DNA of 64,000 nt from Polaromonas sp. JS666. GTDB lineage: Bacteria; Pseudomonadota; Gammaproteobacteria; Burkholderiales; Burkholderiaceae_C. Each line of letters opens with the position of its first letter. The first letter of the stretch is position 1. Location: contig NC_007948.1 of assembly GCF_000013865.1 (NCBI RefSeq), positions 1,488,001-1,552,000 of the forward strand, given 5' to 3'. Positions 17,560-26,099 of this stretch are shown here, piece after piece. A model generated the notes under the pieces. That model worked only from the letters and a program-made list of their open reading frames with translations, did no database searches and was not told the DNA's origin. A program made the position numbers and the translations under genes.

Positions 17560-18552
17560 ATGACACGATTCAACATTCTTCGCCGCGCTGCCCTGGTCGC
17601 CGCGCTGGCCTGCGCGGGTGCAGTGAGCTTTGCCCAGTCCCCCGTCAAGCTCACGCTGGGGCACGGCGCCGCACCGGGCAATCCGCGGCACGAGGCGTCC
17701 CTCAAGTTCGCTGAAGTGGTCAAGGCCAAATCGGCTGGTCGCATCGAGGTTCAGGTGTCTCCATCGGCGCAACTGGGCGACGACGCCGCGATGGTGACGG
17801 CACTGCGGACGGGTGCACTGGATCTGAGCGCCAATTCGCAGGGTGCGGTGGCGGCGGCCGTGCCGGAATATGCGGCCTTCGGCATGCCTTTCCTGTTTGC
17901 CAACCTGCCGCAGGCGTGGAAGCTGCTGGACAGCGCGGTCGGCAAGGAGCTGGCGGACAAGTCGGCAGAAAAGGGGCTGATTGTCCTGGGTTACTGGGAC
18001 AACGGCATCCGCCACATGTCCAACAGCAAGAAGCCCATCCTCAAACCCGAGGACATGAAGGGCCTGAAGATGCGCACGCCACCCGACGCCGTCACGGTGG
18101 ACATCATGCAGTCGCTCGGCGCGGAGGCCCAGCAGATCAAGTTTGCCGAGCTCTACGTGGCGCTGCAGCAGGGCGTGGTTGACGGCCAGGAAAACCCGCT
18201 GATGAACGTGTACGCCTCCAAGCTGTACGAGGTCCAGAAGTTCATTTCACTGACCAGCCACAAATATGAGATGACGCCATTCCTGATGAGCAAGCGCACC
18301 TGGGACAGGCTGTCCGACGCCGACAAGACCGCTGTTCGCGAGGCTGCCGCCGAGGCGACCGCCTTGCAGCGCAGGTTGTCGCAGGAGTCCGACGAAAAGC
18401 TGGTGGTCGACCTGAAGGCCAAGGGTGTGCGCATCGATGTCGCGGACAAGGCTGCTTTTGAGAAGGCCACCTCCAAAGTCGACGAGAAATGGCTGGCGAG
18501 TCCTATCGGTCCATTCGTCAAGAGGGTCATCACCGCCGCGCGCGGCGTCTGA
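17560..18552 (+). CDS. TRAP transporter solute-binding protein (DctP type)
   Basis: The 330-aa periplasmic protein has a signal peptide cleaved near VSFAQ (residue 26). The DctP domain shows LTLGHGAAPGNPRHEASLKFAE at the start, PSAQLGDDAAMVTALRTG, and the conserved Arg in MKGLKMRTPPD, which in this family bonds the ligand carboxylate or, in related groups, a sugar acid or polyol. It is followed by DctQ and DctM genes. Its strong binding-protein context makes it the specificity determinant of the operon. Confidence 0.93.
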   Translation: MTRFNILRRAALVAALACAGAVSFAQSPVKLTLGHGAAPGNPRHEASLKFAEVVKAKSAGRIEVQVSPSAQLGDDAAMVTALRTGALDLSANSQGAVAAAVPEYAAFGMPFLFANLPQAWKLLDSAVGKELADKSAEKGLIVLGYWDNGIRHMSNSKKPILKPEDMKGLKMRTPPDAVTVDIMQSLGAEAQQIKFAELYVALQQGVVDGQENPLMNVYASKLYEVQKFISLTSHKYEMTPFLMSKRTWDRLSDADKTAVREAAAEATALQRRLSQESDEKLVVDLKAKGVRIDVADKAAFEKATSKVDEKWLASPIGPFVKRVITAARGV

Positions 18553-18567
18553 TTCGCCTGATTTCCA

Positions 18568-18599
18568 TCGCTGCGCCTCCATGAGGGGGCGGCCCATTC
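18568..18599 (+). repeat. possible degenerate copy of the CCCCGAGGGGGC repeat family
   Basis: The 59-bp spacer between the dctP-like and dctQ-like genes holds CGCTGCGCCTCCATGAGGGG followed by GCGGCCC. It resembles, with several changes, the reverse complement of the repeats found at 28678-28750 and 47670-47769. The match is imperfect, so this is tentative. Confidence 0.3.
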
Positions 18600-18611
18600 A
18601 AGGAATTTGCC

Positions 18612-19124
18612 ATGAAGCGCACTGAACGCGGAATTATTCTGGTCTGCCAGGTTGTGATGTGGGTCACCACCAGCCTGATTTTCATGATCCTGTGTGCCAA
18701 CACAATCCTGCGCTATGCCAGCGGCAGCAGCCTGCAATGGGCCTCCGAGGTGCCGGAGCTGCTGTTTCCCTGGCTGGTCACTGCCGGCGTCGTGATGGCG
18801 GCCGCGCACGGCTCGCACATCACCACGACATTCCTGATGGAAAAACTCTCGCCGGCGACGCGGCGGCGGGTGGCCACCGCGGTCTGGCTCGGAGTCGCGG
18901 GGCTTTACGGCACGCTGACGGTGGCCACCGCGCGCATGATCGAGATCGTGCATGGCGAGGCCAGCCCGATCCTGAACGTGCCCGGTTCGGTGACCTATGG
19001 CTGCGTCCTGGTCGGCATGGTCATGCTGGCCGTGCTGGCCCTGCAGTCCGCATGGCAGGTCTGGACGCAGGGTGTCGAGGCGGCCGGCGCTGCTGGCCAG
19101 ACTCACCTGGTGAGCAGCACATGA
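18612..19124 (+). CDS. TRAP transporter small membrane subunit (DctQ type)
   Basis: The 170-aa protein has four hydrophobic segments (about 13-35, 50-68, 87-108, 130-150) and the DctQ pattern ASEVPELLFPWLVTAGVVMAAAHGSHI near the second helix. It bridges the binding protein and the large subunit in Na+-driven TRAP uptake. Its stop overlaps the DctM start as ATGA. Confidence 0.92.
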   Translation: MKRTERGIILVCQVVMWVTTSLIFMILCANTILRYASGSSLQWASEVPELLFPWLVTAGVVMAAAHGSHITTTFLMEKLSPATRRRVATAVWLGVAGLYGTLTVATARMIEIVHGEASPILNVPGSVTYGCVLVGMVMLAVLALQSAWQVWTQGVEAAGAAGQTHLVSST

Positions 19125-20380
19125 GCGCGCTCATCCTCCTGGTGTTCCTGGGCGCTGCCACGGCAGCGGTACCGATTGCACATGCGCTGCTGATGGCCTC
19201 GGTGGCAGCCGCCACGGTCTCGGAGCGCATCCCGCTGGATCTGGTCGTGCAGCAGATGGTGGCGCAGGTCCAGAGCTTCCCGCTGATTGCCATTCCCTTC
19301 TTCATGCTCACCGGAACCCTGATGATGGGCGGCAAGCTCGGTGAATCCCTGATCGGCGTGCTGTCCACGCTGATTGGCCGCTTTCACGGCGGGCCGGGCC
19401 AGGTGGGCGTGCTGTCGTCCACCATTTTTGGCGGTGTCTCCGGCTCGGCGGTCGCCGACGCGTCCGCCATCGGTTCGCTGCTGCTTCCCTGGCAGAAGCG
19501 GCTGGGCTATCCGCCCGCATTCTCCGCCGCCACGCTGGCCGCGGCCGCAACGATTGACATCCTGATTCCGCCATCGATTCCGATGATCCTGTTCGCGCTG
19601 ACGTCCAATGCGTCGATCGCGGCGCTATTCGTCGCCGGCATTTTGCCGGGGCTGATGATGTGTGCCGGTTTCATGGGAGTCTGCTGGTGTGTTGGCAAGC
19701 GCCGCAATTTTCCGCGAGAGACGCGCCCGATCGACTGGCCGGTATTTCGCAAGCAGCTGGCCTACGCTTCGCCCGCGCTGGTGCTGCCGGTGCTGATCGT
19801 GATCTTCCTGCGCTTCGGTATTGCCACGCCCACCGAGGTCAGTGTCCTGTCCACCGCCTACTCGGGCCTGATTTCCGCGCTGATTTACCGCGATCTGAGC
19901 ATCAGGCGCCTGCACTCGGCCATCGTGGAGGCGGGTCTGGCCACGGGCGTGGTGCTGCTGGTGATCATGGCTTCGGCGTCGGTCGGGTGGTTGCTGACCT
20001 TCGACCACATGCCCGACGGCGTGGTGCACTGGGCCCAGGCTCACCTGCACGCCGACTGGGCCGTGATCCTGCTGATGAACGGCCTCATGCTGGTTGCCGG
20101 CATGTTCATCGACCTGCCGGCTGCGGTGCTGCTGCTCACGCCGGTGTTCGTGCCTCTGGCCAACAGCATCGGCATGGACCTGGTGCAGCTCGGCATCATG
20201 ATGACGGTGAACCTTGCCATCGGGCTGTACACGCCCCCGGTGGGGACGACGCTGTTCATCACCAGTTCGGTCGCCAGGGTCAAGGTGGGGGAAACCGTGC
20301 GCGAGCTGATCCCCTTCTATTGTGTGGCGTTCATCATCCTGCTGATTGTTTCGTACGTTCCGGCGTCGATCCTGCGTTGA
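19121..20380 (+). CDS. TRAP transporter large membrane subunit (DctM type)
   Basis: Starting at the overlapping ATG at 19121, the 419-aa protein has about twelve hydrophobic segments and the DctM motifs FPLIAIPFFMLTGTLMM, GGVSGSAVADASAIGS and ATIDILIPPSIPMILF. It is the ion-coupled permease of the TRAP system. The longer open frame beginning at 18659 only shadows DctQ. The sugar-metabolism genes follow 10 bp downstream, so transport and catabolism are in one operon. Confidence 0.93.
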   Translation: MSALILLVFLGAATAAVPIAHALLMASVAAATVSERIPLDLVVQQMVAQVQSFPLIAIPFFMLTGTLMMGGKLGESLIGVLSTLIGRFHGGPGQVGVLSSTIFGGVSGSAVADASAIGSLLLPWQKRLGYPPAFSAATLAAAATIDILIPPSIPMILFALTSNASIAALFVAGILPGLMMCAGFMGVCWCVGKRRNFPRETRPIDWPVFRKQLAYASPALVLPVLIVIFLRFGIATPTEVSVLSTAYSGLISALIYRDLSIRRLHSAIVEAGLATGVVLLVIMASASVGWLLTFDHMPDGVVHWAQAHLHADWAVILLMNGLMLVAGMFIDLPAAVLLLTPVFVPLANSIGMDLVQLGIMMTVNLAIGLYTPPVGTTLFITSSVARVKVGETVRELIPFYCVAFIILLIVSYVPASILR

Positions 20381-20390
20381 GGTCCCGTCA

Positions 20391-21266
20391 ATGAACCCGA
20401 TCCCCTACCGCAAGGAACGCATTGTTTCCATTTCGGGCGCCCCCTACGACGGGCATCCGGTGCCGGCCATGCTGGCCAGCATGGCCGCCTGCGGCGCCCG
20501 TCATATCGAGCCGGCCTTCATCGTCGGTTACACGGAGGCCTTCGACGAAACGGCATTCGTACCCGCGCAGGCACAGCAGTGGCGACACTGGCTGGCCGAC
20601 GCCGGTATGGCCTGCCATGCGATGTCGTCGCACATTGACCTGGGCCGCGATGACGCTGTCGAGGTGTTTCGCGGCCGGATGGATTTCGCCCGCGCCCTGG
20701 GCGCCGAGGTGATCAATACCAATGCCGCGGCGCGCAAGCTCAAGAAGCGGTTTTTCACCAATATCGAGGTGCTCGCCCGCCATGCGGAGTCCATCGGCCT
20801 GCGTATCGGCCTGGAAAATCCCGGCGACGGCTCCGACAACCTGCTCAACACGGCCGCGGACGGCCCCGGTCTGCTGGCCGATATTGGTCACCCCATGGTG
20901 GGCCTGAACTACGACGCGGGCAACACCATTTCGCACCGGCCTGGCGTGACGCCTGCGGACGACGCACTGGCAGCCATGCCGCAGTGCCTGCACACCCACA
21001 TCAAGGATGTGCGCAAGGACGACAACGGCTACTTCTTCACCCCGCTGGGCCAGGGCCAGATTGACTGCGCGCGCATCCTGCACGCCGTCGCGCAAACCGC
21101 GCTCAACCTGTCCGTCGAGATACCGCTGCGCCTGCACCGCCAGCCCAGTGCCCAGCCCAGCCGCGCGCCCTACCGCGTGCCGCTGGCTGACATCGAGGCG
21201 GTGCTGCGGCCCGCGCTGGCCTTTGTCCATGAACACCTGGGCGCGCCGTCTGCGACCCGCCTCTGA
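20391..21266 (+). CDS. xylose-isomerase-like TIM-barrel isomerase/epimerase (AP_endonuc_2 family)
   Basis: The 291-aa protein has the metal-binding set of the family: Glu in GLENPGDGS, Asp in NYDAGNTISH, His in CLHTHIKDV and a late Glu in LSVEIPLRLHR. These enzymes isomerise or epimerise sugars and sugar phosphates. Between the TRAP genes and a DhaK-type kinase, it may convert a ketose to its epimer before or after phosphorylation, in the manner proposed for EryC-type isomerases of tetritol catabolism or for D-apiose isomerases. The exact reaction cannot be read from sequence. Confidence 0.82.
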   Translation: MNPIPYRKERIVSISGAPYDGHPVPAMLASMAACGARHIEPAFIVGYTEAFDETAFVPAQAQQWRHWLADAGMACHAMSSHIDLGRDDAVEVFRGRMDFARALGAEVINTNAAARKLKKRFFTNIEVLARHAESIGLRIGLENPGDGSDNLLNTAADGPGLLADIGHPMVGLNYDAGNTISHRPGVTPADDALAAMPQCLHTHIKDVRKDDNGYFFTPLGQGQIDCARILHAVAQTALNLSVEIPLRLHRQPSAQPSRAPYRVPLADIEAVLRPALAFVHEHLGAPSATRL

Positions 21267-21281
21267 CGACGGAGCTTTCTC

Positions 21282-23051
21282 GTGAATCGTGTAATCAACA
21301 ATCCGGACCTTGTGGTCGAGGACATGCTCAAGGGCTGGCTGCTGGCGCATGCCGACACTGTGCGCACCGCGCCGTCCAATGGTCGCGTGGTGCAGCGTGT
21401 GCAGGCACCCGAGCCCGGCAAGGTCGGCGTGGTGACCGGTGGCGGCTCCGGGCACGAGCCGGCCTTCATCGGCTATGTGGGCGATGGTCTGGTGGACGCG
21501 GTCGCCGTCGGCGAGATATTTTCATCACCGACGGCCAAAAGCTTTCTGGATGCAATGCGTGCAGCCAACGGGGGTGCCGGCGTGGCCTGCCTGTATGGCA
21601 ATTACGCCGGCGACAACATGAACGTCAGGATGGCGATTCAGATGGCCGAACGTGAAGGCATCACGGTCAGGACCGTGGTCGCCAACGATGATGTCGCCTC
21701 GGCCCCCCAGGGTGAGGAGTCAAAACGTCGCGGCGTGGCGGGCGAGGTCTTCATGTGGAAGGTCGGTGCGGCCAGGGCAGCGCAGGGGGGCTCGCTGGAG
21801 GATGTCATCGCCGCGGCGCAAAAGGCGATTTCGAACACCCGCAGCATCGGCATCGGGCTGTCGGCCTGTGTCATTCCCGCCGTGGGAAAAGCCAACTTCA
21901 CCATCGAGCACGGCACGATGGAGGTGGGCATTGGCCACCATGGCGAGCCCGGCATTGACGTGCGGCCGACGGTCAGTGCCGCGGAAATGGCGGACATGAT
22001 GCTCAAGGTGGTTCTGCCGGACCTGCCGTTTTCCGCCGGTGACCGGGTCGCCGTGCTGGTCTCCGGCCTCGGTGCCACGCCGCTGATGGAGCAATACATT
22101 CTTTACGGCGAGTTGGCGCAGCGCCTGCAGGACCGGGGCATCGCCGTTGCGTTCAAGCAAGTCGGCAATCTGTTTTCTTCGCTTGAAATGATGGGCGTGA
22201 CGCTCACGCTGATGAAGCTGGACGACGAGCTGGAGGCCTGCCTGCGGCACCCTTGCCGCTCGGTCGGCCTCACGATGGCGGGCCACACCGACATCCGCCG
22301 CAGCTACAGCGGCCACCTCCAGGGCCATGCCGTGCCAACGAGTCAACCCGCGCCGAGCAGCGCTGGCGCACCCCGCCCGGTGGTGGGGCAGGCCCTGCCG
22401 CTGGCGGGCAGCGGGCATCTGGTGCGCGACCTGATCACGACCATCGTGGCCAACCGCCAGTACCTCAGCGAGATTGACGGCCTGATTGGTGACGGTGACC
22501 ACGGCATCAACATGGCCAAGGGCTTTACCGGCTGTGGCAGCCGGCTGGATGCCCTGGGCGACTCCGCGCGGCAATTGCCTGCAGCGCTGGAGCAGCTCTC
22601 GCAGGCATTGATGGACGACATCGGCGGCTCCATGGGCCCCTTGTATGGCGAATTCTTTCGGGGCTTTGCTCATACCCTGGCGCCACACACCCAGCTTGAC
22701 GCCGCCCTGTTTGGCGATGCCCTGACCGCTGCGGTGGCCAATGTGCAGGGCATGGGCGACGCGAAGGTGGGCGACAAGACGCTGATCGACACCCTGGTGC
22801 CGGCGCTGGCTGCTTACCGCGAGGCCGAGGCGGCGGGAGCCGGGTTTTCGGACTGCCTGCAGGCATTGTCTGCCGCGGCCGAACGGGGGCGCGACTCGAC
22901 CCAGAACCTGCAGGCCCGCATTGGCCGTTCGGCGCGGCTGGGCCCGCGCTCCATCGGCGTGCTGGACGCCGGGGCCACCTCGTGCTGCCTGATCCTGCAA
23001 TCCATGGCCCGCTCGCTGCAGCGCCAGCTGGGCACCCCGATTTCTGTTTGA
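21282..23051 (+). CDS. DhaK-DhaL fused ketose kinase (dihydroxyacetone kinase family)
   Basis: The 589-aa protein starts at a GTG with GGAG eight bases upstream. Residues 1-330 form a DhaK domain: GGGSGHEPAF, and His220 in GHHGEPG at the position of the histidine that binds the substrate carbonyl covalently. After a proline/alanine linker (about 345-370) a DhaL domain carries the Mg-ATP motif GDGDHGINM (near residue 404) and DDIGGSMGPLYGEF. The single-chain form uses ATP rather than PTS phosphate. Family members phosphorylate dihydroxyacetone and, in tetritol pathways, L- or D-erythrulose; the RpiB-like neighbour favours a tetrulose or similar ketose. Confidence 0.92.
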   Translation: MNRVINNPDLVVEDMLKGWLLAHADTVRTAPSNGRVVQRVQAPEPGKVGVVTGGGSGHEPAFIGYVGDGLVDAVAVGEIFSSPTAKSFLDAMRAANGGAGVACLYGNYAGDNMNVRMAIQMAEREGITVRTVVANDDVASAPQGEESKRRGVAGEVFMWKVGAARAAQGGSLEDVIAAAQKAISNTRSIGIGLSACVIPAVGKANFTIEHGTMEVGIGHHGEPGIDVRPTVSAAEMADMMLKVVLPDLPFSAGDRVAVLVSGLGATPLMEQYILYGELAQRLQDRGIAVAFKQVGNLFSSLEMMGVTLTLMKLDDELEACLRHPCRSVGLTMAGHTDIRRSYSGHLQGHAVPTSQPAPSSAGAPRPVVGQALPLAGSGHLVRDLITTIVANRQYLSEIDGLIGDGDHGINMAKGFTGCGSRLDALGDSARQLPAALEQLSQALMDDIGGSMGPLYGEFFRGFAHTLAPHTQLDAALFGDALTAAVANVQGMGDAKVGDKTLIDTLVPALAAYREAEAAGAGFSDCLQALSAAAERGRDSTQNLQARIGRSARLGPRSIGVLDAGATSCCLILQSMARSLQRQLGTPISV

Positions 23052-23070
23052 CCCGATACGAAAGACCGCA

Positions 23071-23520
23071 ATGAAACTTGCCATTGGCTGTGACGAGGCC
23101 GCCTACGACCTCAAGCAAACGCTTAAAAAACACATGATTGACGCCGGCCACGAGGTGACCGATTTCGGCACCCATGACGCGCAGCCGGTGCTCTACCCGG
23201 ATGTGGCCTTCGCGGTGGCGGAGCAGGTGGCGGGCGGCGCCTATGAACGTGCCTTGCTGCTGTGCGGCACCGGCATCGGCATGGCGATATCGGCCAACAA
23301 GGTCAAGGGCGTGCGCGCGGCGCAGTGCCACGACACCTACTCGGCCGAGCGCGCCAGCCGCAGCAATGACGCGCAGATCATCACCATCGGCGCGCGGGTG
23401 GTCGGCCCCGAGCTGGCCAAATCCATCGTGGACGCCTGGCTGCGCAGCGGCTTCGATGGCGGGCGTTCGCAGCCCAAGGTCGACCTGATCCAGGCCTACG
23501 AAGCGGGGCATTCGCTATGA
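23071..23520 (+). CDS. RpiB/LacAB-family sugar-phosphate isomerase
   Basis: The 149-aa protein begins MKLAIGCDEAAYDLKQTL and has the family active-site loop LLLCGTGIGMAISANKV, with the catalytic-type Cys, plus the phosphate-binding RASRSNDAQIITIGARVVG. Relatives interconvert ribulose 5-phosphate and ribose 5-phosphate, or, as DerI/EryI, D-erythrulose 4-phosphate and D-erythrose 4-phosphate. Location after a DhaK-type kinase and before transketolase favours the tetrose reaction. Its stop overlaps the transketolase start as ATGA. Confidence 0.9.
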   Translation: MKLAIGCDEAAYDLKQTLKKHMIDAGHEVTDFGTHDAQPVLYPDVAFAVAEQVAGGAYERALLLCGTGIGMAISANKVKGVRAAQCHDTYSAERASRSNDAQIITIGARVVGPELAKSIVDAWLRSGFDGGRSQPKVDLIQAYEAGHSL

Positions 23521-24356
23521 GCACGGTGGCCTCACTGACGGATTGCGCCTACCGCATTCGCCGCTACGCGCTGCGCATGGGCGAGGTGCAAGGGCAGGGC
23601 TATATTGGCCAGGCGCTGGGGCTGGCCGATGCGCTGGCGGTGGCGTACGGACACGCGCTGAACTATCGGCCGGAAGACCCGCAGTGGGAAGGGCGGGATC
23701 GGTTTTTGTTGTCGCATGGCCATTACGCGATCGCCCACTACGCGGCCCTCATTGAAGCGGGTGTGCTGCCCGAGGAAGAGCTCGAAACCTATGGCAGCGA
23801 CGACAGCCGCCTGCCGATGTCGGGCATGGCCGCTTACACACCGGGGATGGAGATGTCAGGGGGCTCGCTGGGCCAGGGCCTGGTCATTGCCGTTGGCATG
23901 GCGCTGGGCCTGCGCCTGAAGCGCAACCCGGCCTTTGTCTACAACTCCATGTCGGATGGTGAACTCGACGAGGGCTCGACCTGGGAGGCCGCCATGTCAG
24001 CCGCGCACCATGGCCTGTCAAATCTCATCTGCATGGTGGACATCAACAACCAGCAGGCCGACGGGTCGTCCGGCCAGGTGCTGCGTTTTGAGCCGATTGC
24101 CGACAAATGGGCGGCCTTTGGCTGGCATGTGCAGCGCGTGAACGGCAACGACCTGGGCGCCGTGCTGGCCGCCTTTGACGCCGCCCGCCGGTATGACCTG
24201 CCCCAGCCGCGCGTGATCCTGCTCGACACCCTGATGGGCAAGGGCGTGCCCTTTCTGGAGCAGCGCGAAAAAAATCATTTCATCCGGGTCGACCCGCCTG
24301 AATGGCAGCAGGCCATCGCGATTCTTGACGCCCAACATGCCGGAGCCAGCGAATGA
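23517..24356 (+). CDS. transketolase, N-terminal subunit (ThDP-binding)
   Basis: The 279-aa protein covers the pyrophosphate-binding half of transketolase: LSHGHYAIAHYAAL, GSLGQGLVIAVGMALG and the ThDP motif MSDGELDEGSTWEA through DINNQQADG. It is about half the length of single-chain TktA, and the pyrimidine-binding half is the next gene. Split transketolases often occur in dedicated sugar operons. Here it would move a two-carbon unit to or from the aldose phosphate made upstream, linking the pathway to the pentose-phosphate cycle. Confidence 0.9.
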   Translation: MSTVASLTDCAYRIRRYALRMGEVQGQGYIGQALGLADALAVAYGHALNYRPEDPQWEGRDRFLLSHGHYAIAHYAALIEAGVLPEEELETYGSDDSRLPMSGMAAYTPGMEMSGGSLGQGLVIAVGMALGLRLKRNPAFVYNSMSDGELDEGSTWEAAMSAAHHGLSNLICMVDINNQQADGSSGQVLRFEPIADKWAAFGWHVQRVNGNDLGAVLAAFDAARRYDLPQPRVILLDTLMGKGVPFLEQREKNHFIRVDPPEWQQAIAILDAQHAGASE

Positions 24357-25351
24357 ACACCGTGACAGAAAAGAAACCCCGCCTGACCACGTCCGCCATG
24401 ATTGCGTCCATCGCGTCCGAGGGACAGCGCACCCGTGCAGCGCCGTTTGGCAAGGCGCTGGTGGAGCTGGCGGCCCAGCGCCCCGACATTGTGGGCATGA
24501 CGGCTGACCTGGCCAAGTACACCGACCTGCACCTGTTCGCCCAGGCGTGCCCGGAGCGGTTCTTCCAGATGGGCATGGCCGAGCAATTGCTGATGGGGGC
24601 CGCCGGCGGCATGGCCAAGGAAGGCTTTGTGCCCTTCGTCACCACCTATGCGGTATTTGCCACGCGGCGCGCCTATGACTTCATGCACCAGGTGATCGCC
24701 GAGGAAAACCTGAATGTGAAAATCGTCTGCGCCCTGCCGGGCCTGACTACCGGTTACGGCCCCAGCCACCAGGCCACCGAGGACCTGGCCGTGATGCGCG
24801 CCATGCCCGGCATGACGGTCATTGACCCCTGCGATGCGCACGAGATTGAACAGGCCGTGCCCGCCATCGCCGCCCACGCGGGCCCGGTCTACATGCGCCT
24901 GCTGCGCGGGCAGGTGCCGATGGTGCTGGACGAGTACGGCTACCGGTTTGAGCTGGGCAAGGCCAAGATGATCCGTGAGGGCCGTGACGTGCTGTTTATC
25001 TCGACCGGCCTGATGACCATGCGTGCGCTGGAGGCCGCGCAGGCGCTGCAGCGTGACCAGGTCGATGCCGCAGTGCTGCATGTGCCCACCCTCAAGCCGC
25101 TGGATGCGGCCACTATCCTGCGCGAGGCGGCCCGGGCCGGCCGTTTGGTGGTGGTGGCAGAAAACCACAGCACCATCGGCGGCCTGGGCGAAGCCGTGGC
25201 CGGCGAGCTGATGCGTGCGGGCGTGCACCCTGCGTTTCGCCAGATTGCCCTGCCCGATGCCTTCCTGGATGCGGGTGCACTGCCAACCTTGCATGACCGC
25301 TACGGCATTTCCACGGAGGCGGTGGTGGCCTCGGTGAAGTCCTGGCTGTAA
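24353..25351 (+). CDS. transketolase, C-terminal subunit
   Basis: The 332-aa protein overlaps the N-terminal subunit gene as ATGA. It contains the pyrimidine-binding domain with the catalytic Glu in QMGMAEQLLMGAAGG, then AVFATRRAYDF and TTGYGPSHQATEDLAVMR, and a C-terminal transketolase domain (about 195-320). It forms a heteromer with the preceding gene product and is the last gene of the operon; 101 bp follow before a convergent gene. Confidence 0.9.
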   Translation: MNTVTEKKPRLTTSAMIASIASEGQRTRAAPFGKALVELAAQRPDIVGMTADLAKYTDLHLFAQACPERFFQMGMAEQLLMGAAGGMAKEGFVPFVTTYAVFATRRAYDFMHQVIAEENLNVKIVCALPGLTTGYGPSHQATEDLAVMRAMPGMTVIDPCDAHEIEQAVPAIAAHAGPVYMRLLRGQVPMVLDEYGYRFELGKAKMIREGRDVLFISTGLMTMRALEAAQALQRDQVDAAVLHVPTLKPLDAATILREAARAGRLVVVAENHSTIGGLGEAVAGELMRAGVHPAFRQIALPDAFLDAGALPTLHDRYGISTEAVVASVKSWL

Positions 25352-25452
25352 AAAGAAAACATGGCACACATGGGCTGGCGCCTGAGTGCGCCTGCCATGC
25401 TGCCAGCGCATTCCCGACTCAACATCCCCTCCCAGGCGCTTGCCTGCGGCCT

Positions 25453-25923
25453 TTAAAAAAGCCAGGGTAAAAAACGTTTGCTTCGAAGGGCGTAGGCGGC
25501 ATACCCAGGGTGTTGCTTGCGCATCCCGTGCTCCTCCAGGCTTGATTTCATGAACAGGACAATGGCCAGCATGGACCATGCACCCCACCCCAGGAAGGTG
25601 CTGGACGTCCACGCCAGCGCTGCCGCGCCCAGAAGGAGCGACGTGTACATCGGATGACGAATCCACCGATACGGACCGGTCGTAATCAAAACGCCCCGAA
25701 CCTTGGGCGCAGGGTGGATGTTGAAGTTTCCCGGTCTGTTGTGCATAAGCGCCCATGTGATGAGTGCGATGGAGATCCCCGTCATCATCAAGGCTCCCGC
25801 GGGAATATCGCCAAGCAGGATATTTCGTGCCGCTGACGCTGCCAGCACAACAAGCAGGCCAAATTGCAGGGTCACCAACAACGCGCCCATCTGATTTCGA
25901 TTCAATGCTGATAACAACTGCAT
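25453..25923 (-). CDS. isoprenylcysteine/phospholipid methyltransferase-family membrane protein
   Basis: The 156-aa protein (ATG at 25923; the longer frame upstream has no membrane or family features) has three or four hydrophobic segments. It has the PEMT/ICMT signature: GPYRWIRHPMYTSLL, then EEHGMRKQHPGYAAY and a terminal KRFLPWLF. These inner-membrane enzymes use S-adenosylmethionine to methylate lipids or small acceptors. It stands alone, convergent with the transketolase genes and divergent from a glycerophosphodiesterase; the acceptor is unknown. Confidence 0.8.
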   Translation of the reverse strand: MQLLSALNRNQMGALLVTLQFGLLVVLAASAARNILLGDIPAGALMMTGISIALITWALMHNRPGNFNIHPAPKVRGVLITTGPYRWIRHPMYTSLLLGAAALAWTSSTFLGWGAWSMLAIVLFMKSSLEEHGMRKQHPGYAAYALRSKRFLPWLF

Positions 25924-26099
25924 GTTCGCACTTTCCGCGCGAATGACGCAACAAGGCATGCCGGGTAGCACCGAAACATCAGTGACCCTCCGGGAGCGAT
26001 CTTCGCCAATGAGATCGTCGACGGTACCGAGGACTTCTGGTAATCCTCTATCAATCGAAATTGTTCGCAAGCCTAAACTTGCAGCTGAAGGAGACTTCA

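Noticed and set aside
18659..19120. Upstream extension of the DctM frame as a DctQ-DctM fusion
   Set aside because: DctQ is intact in its own frame and the DctM ATG overlaps its stop; the extension has no membrane pattern.
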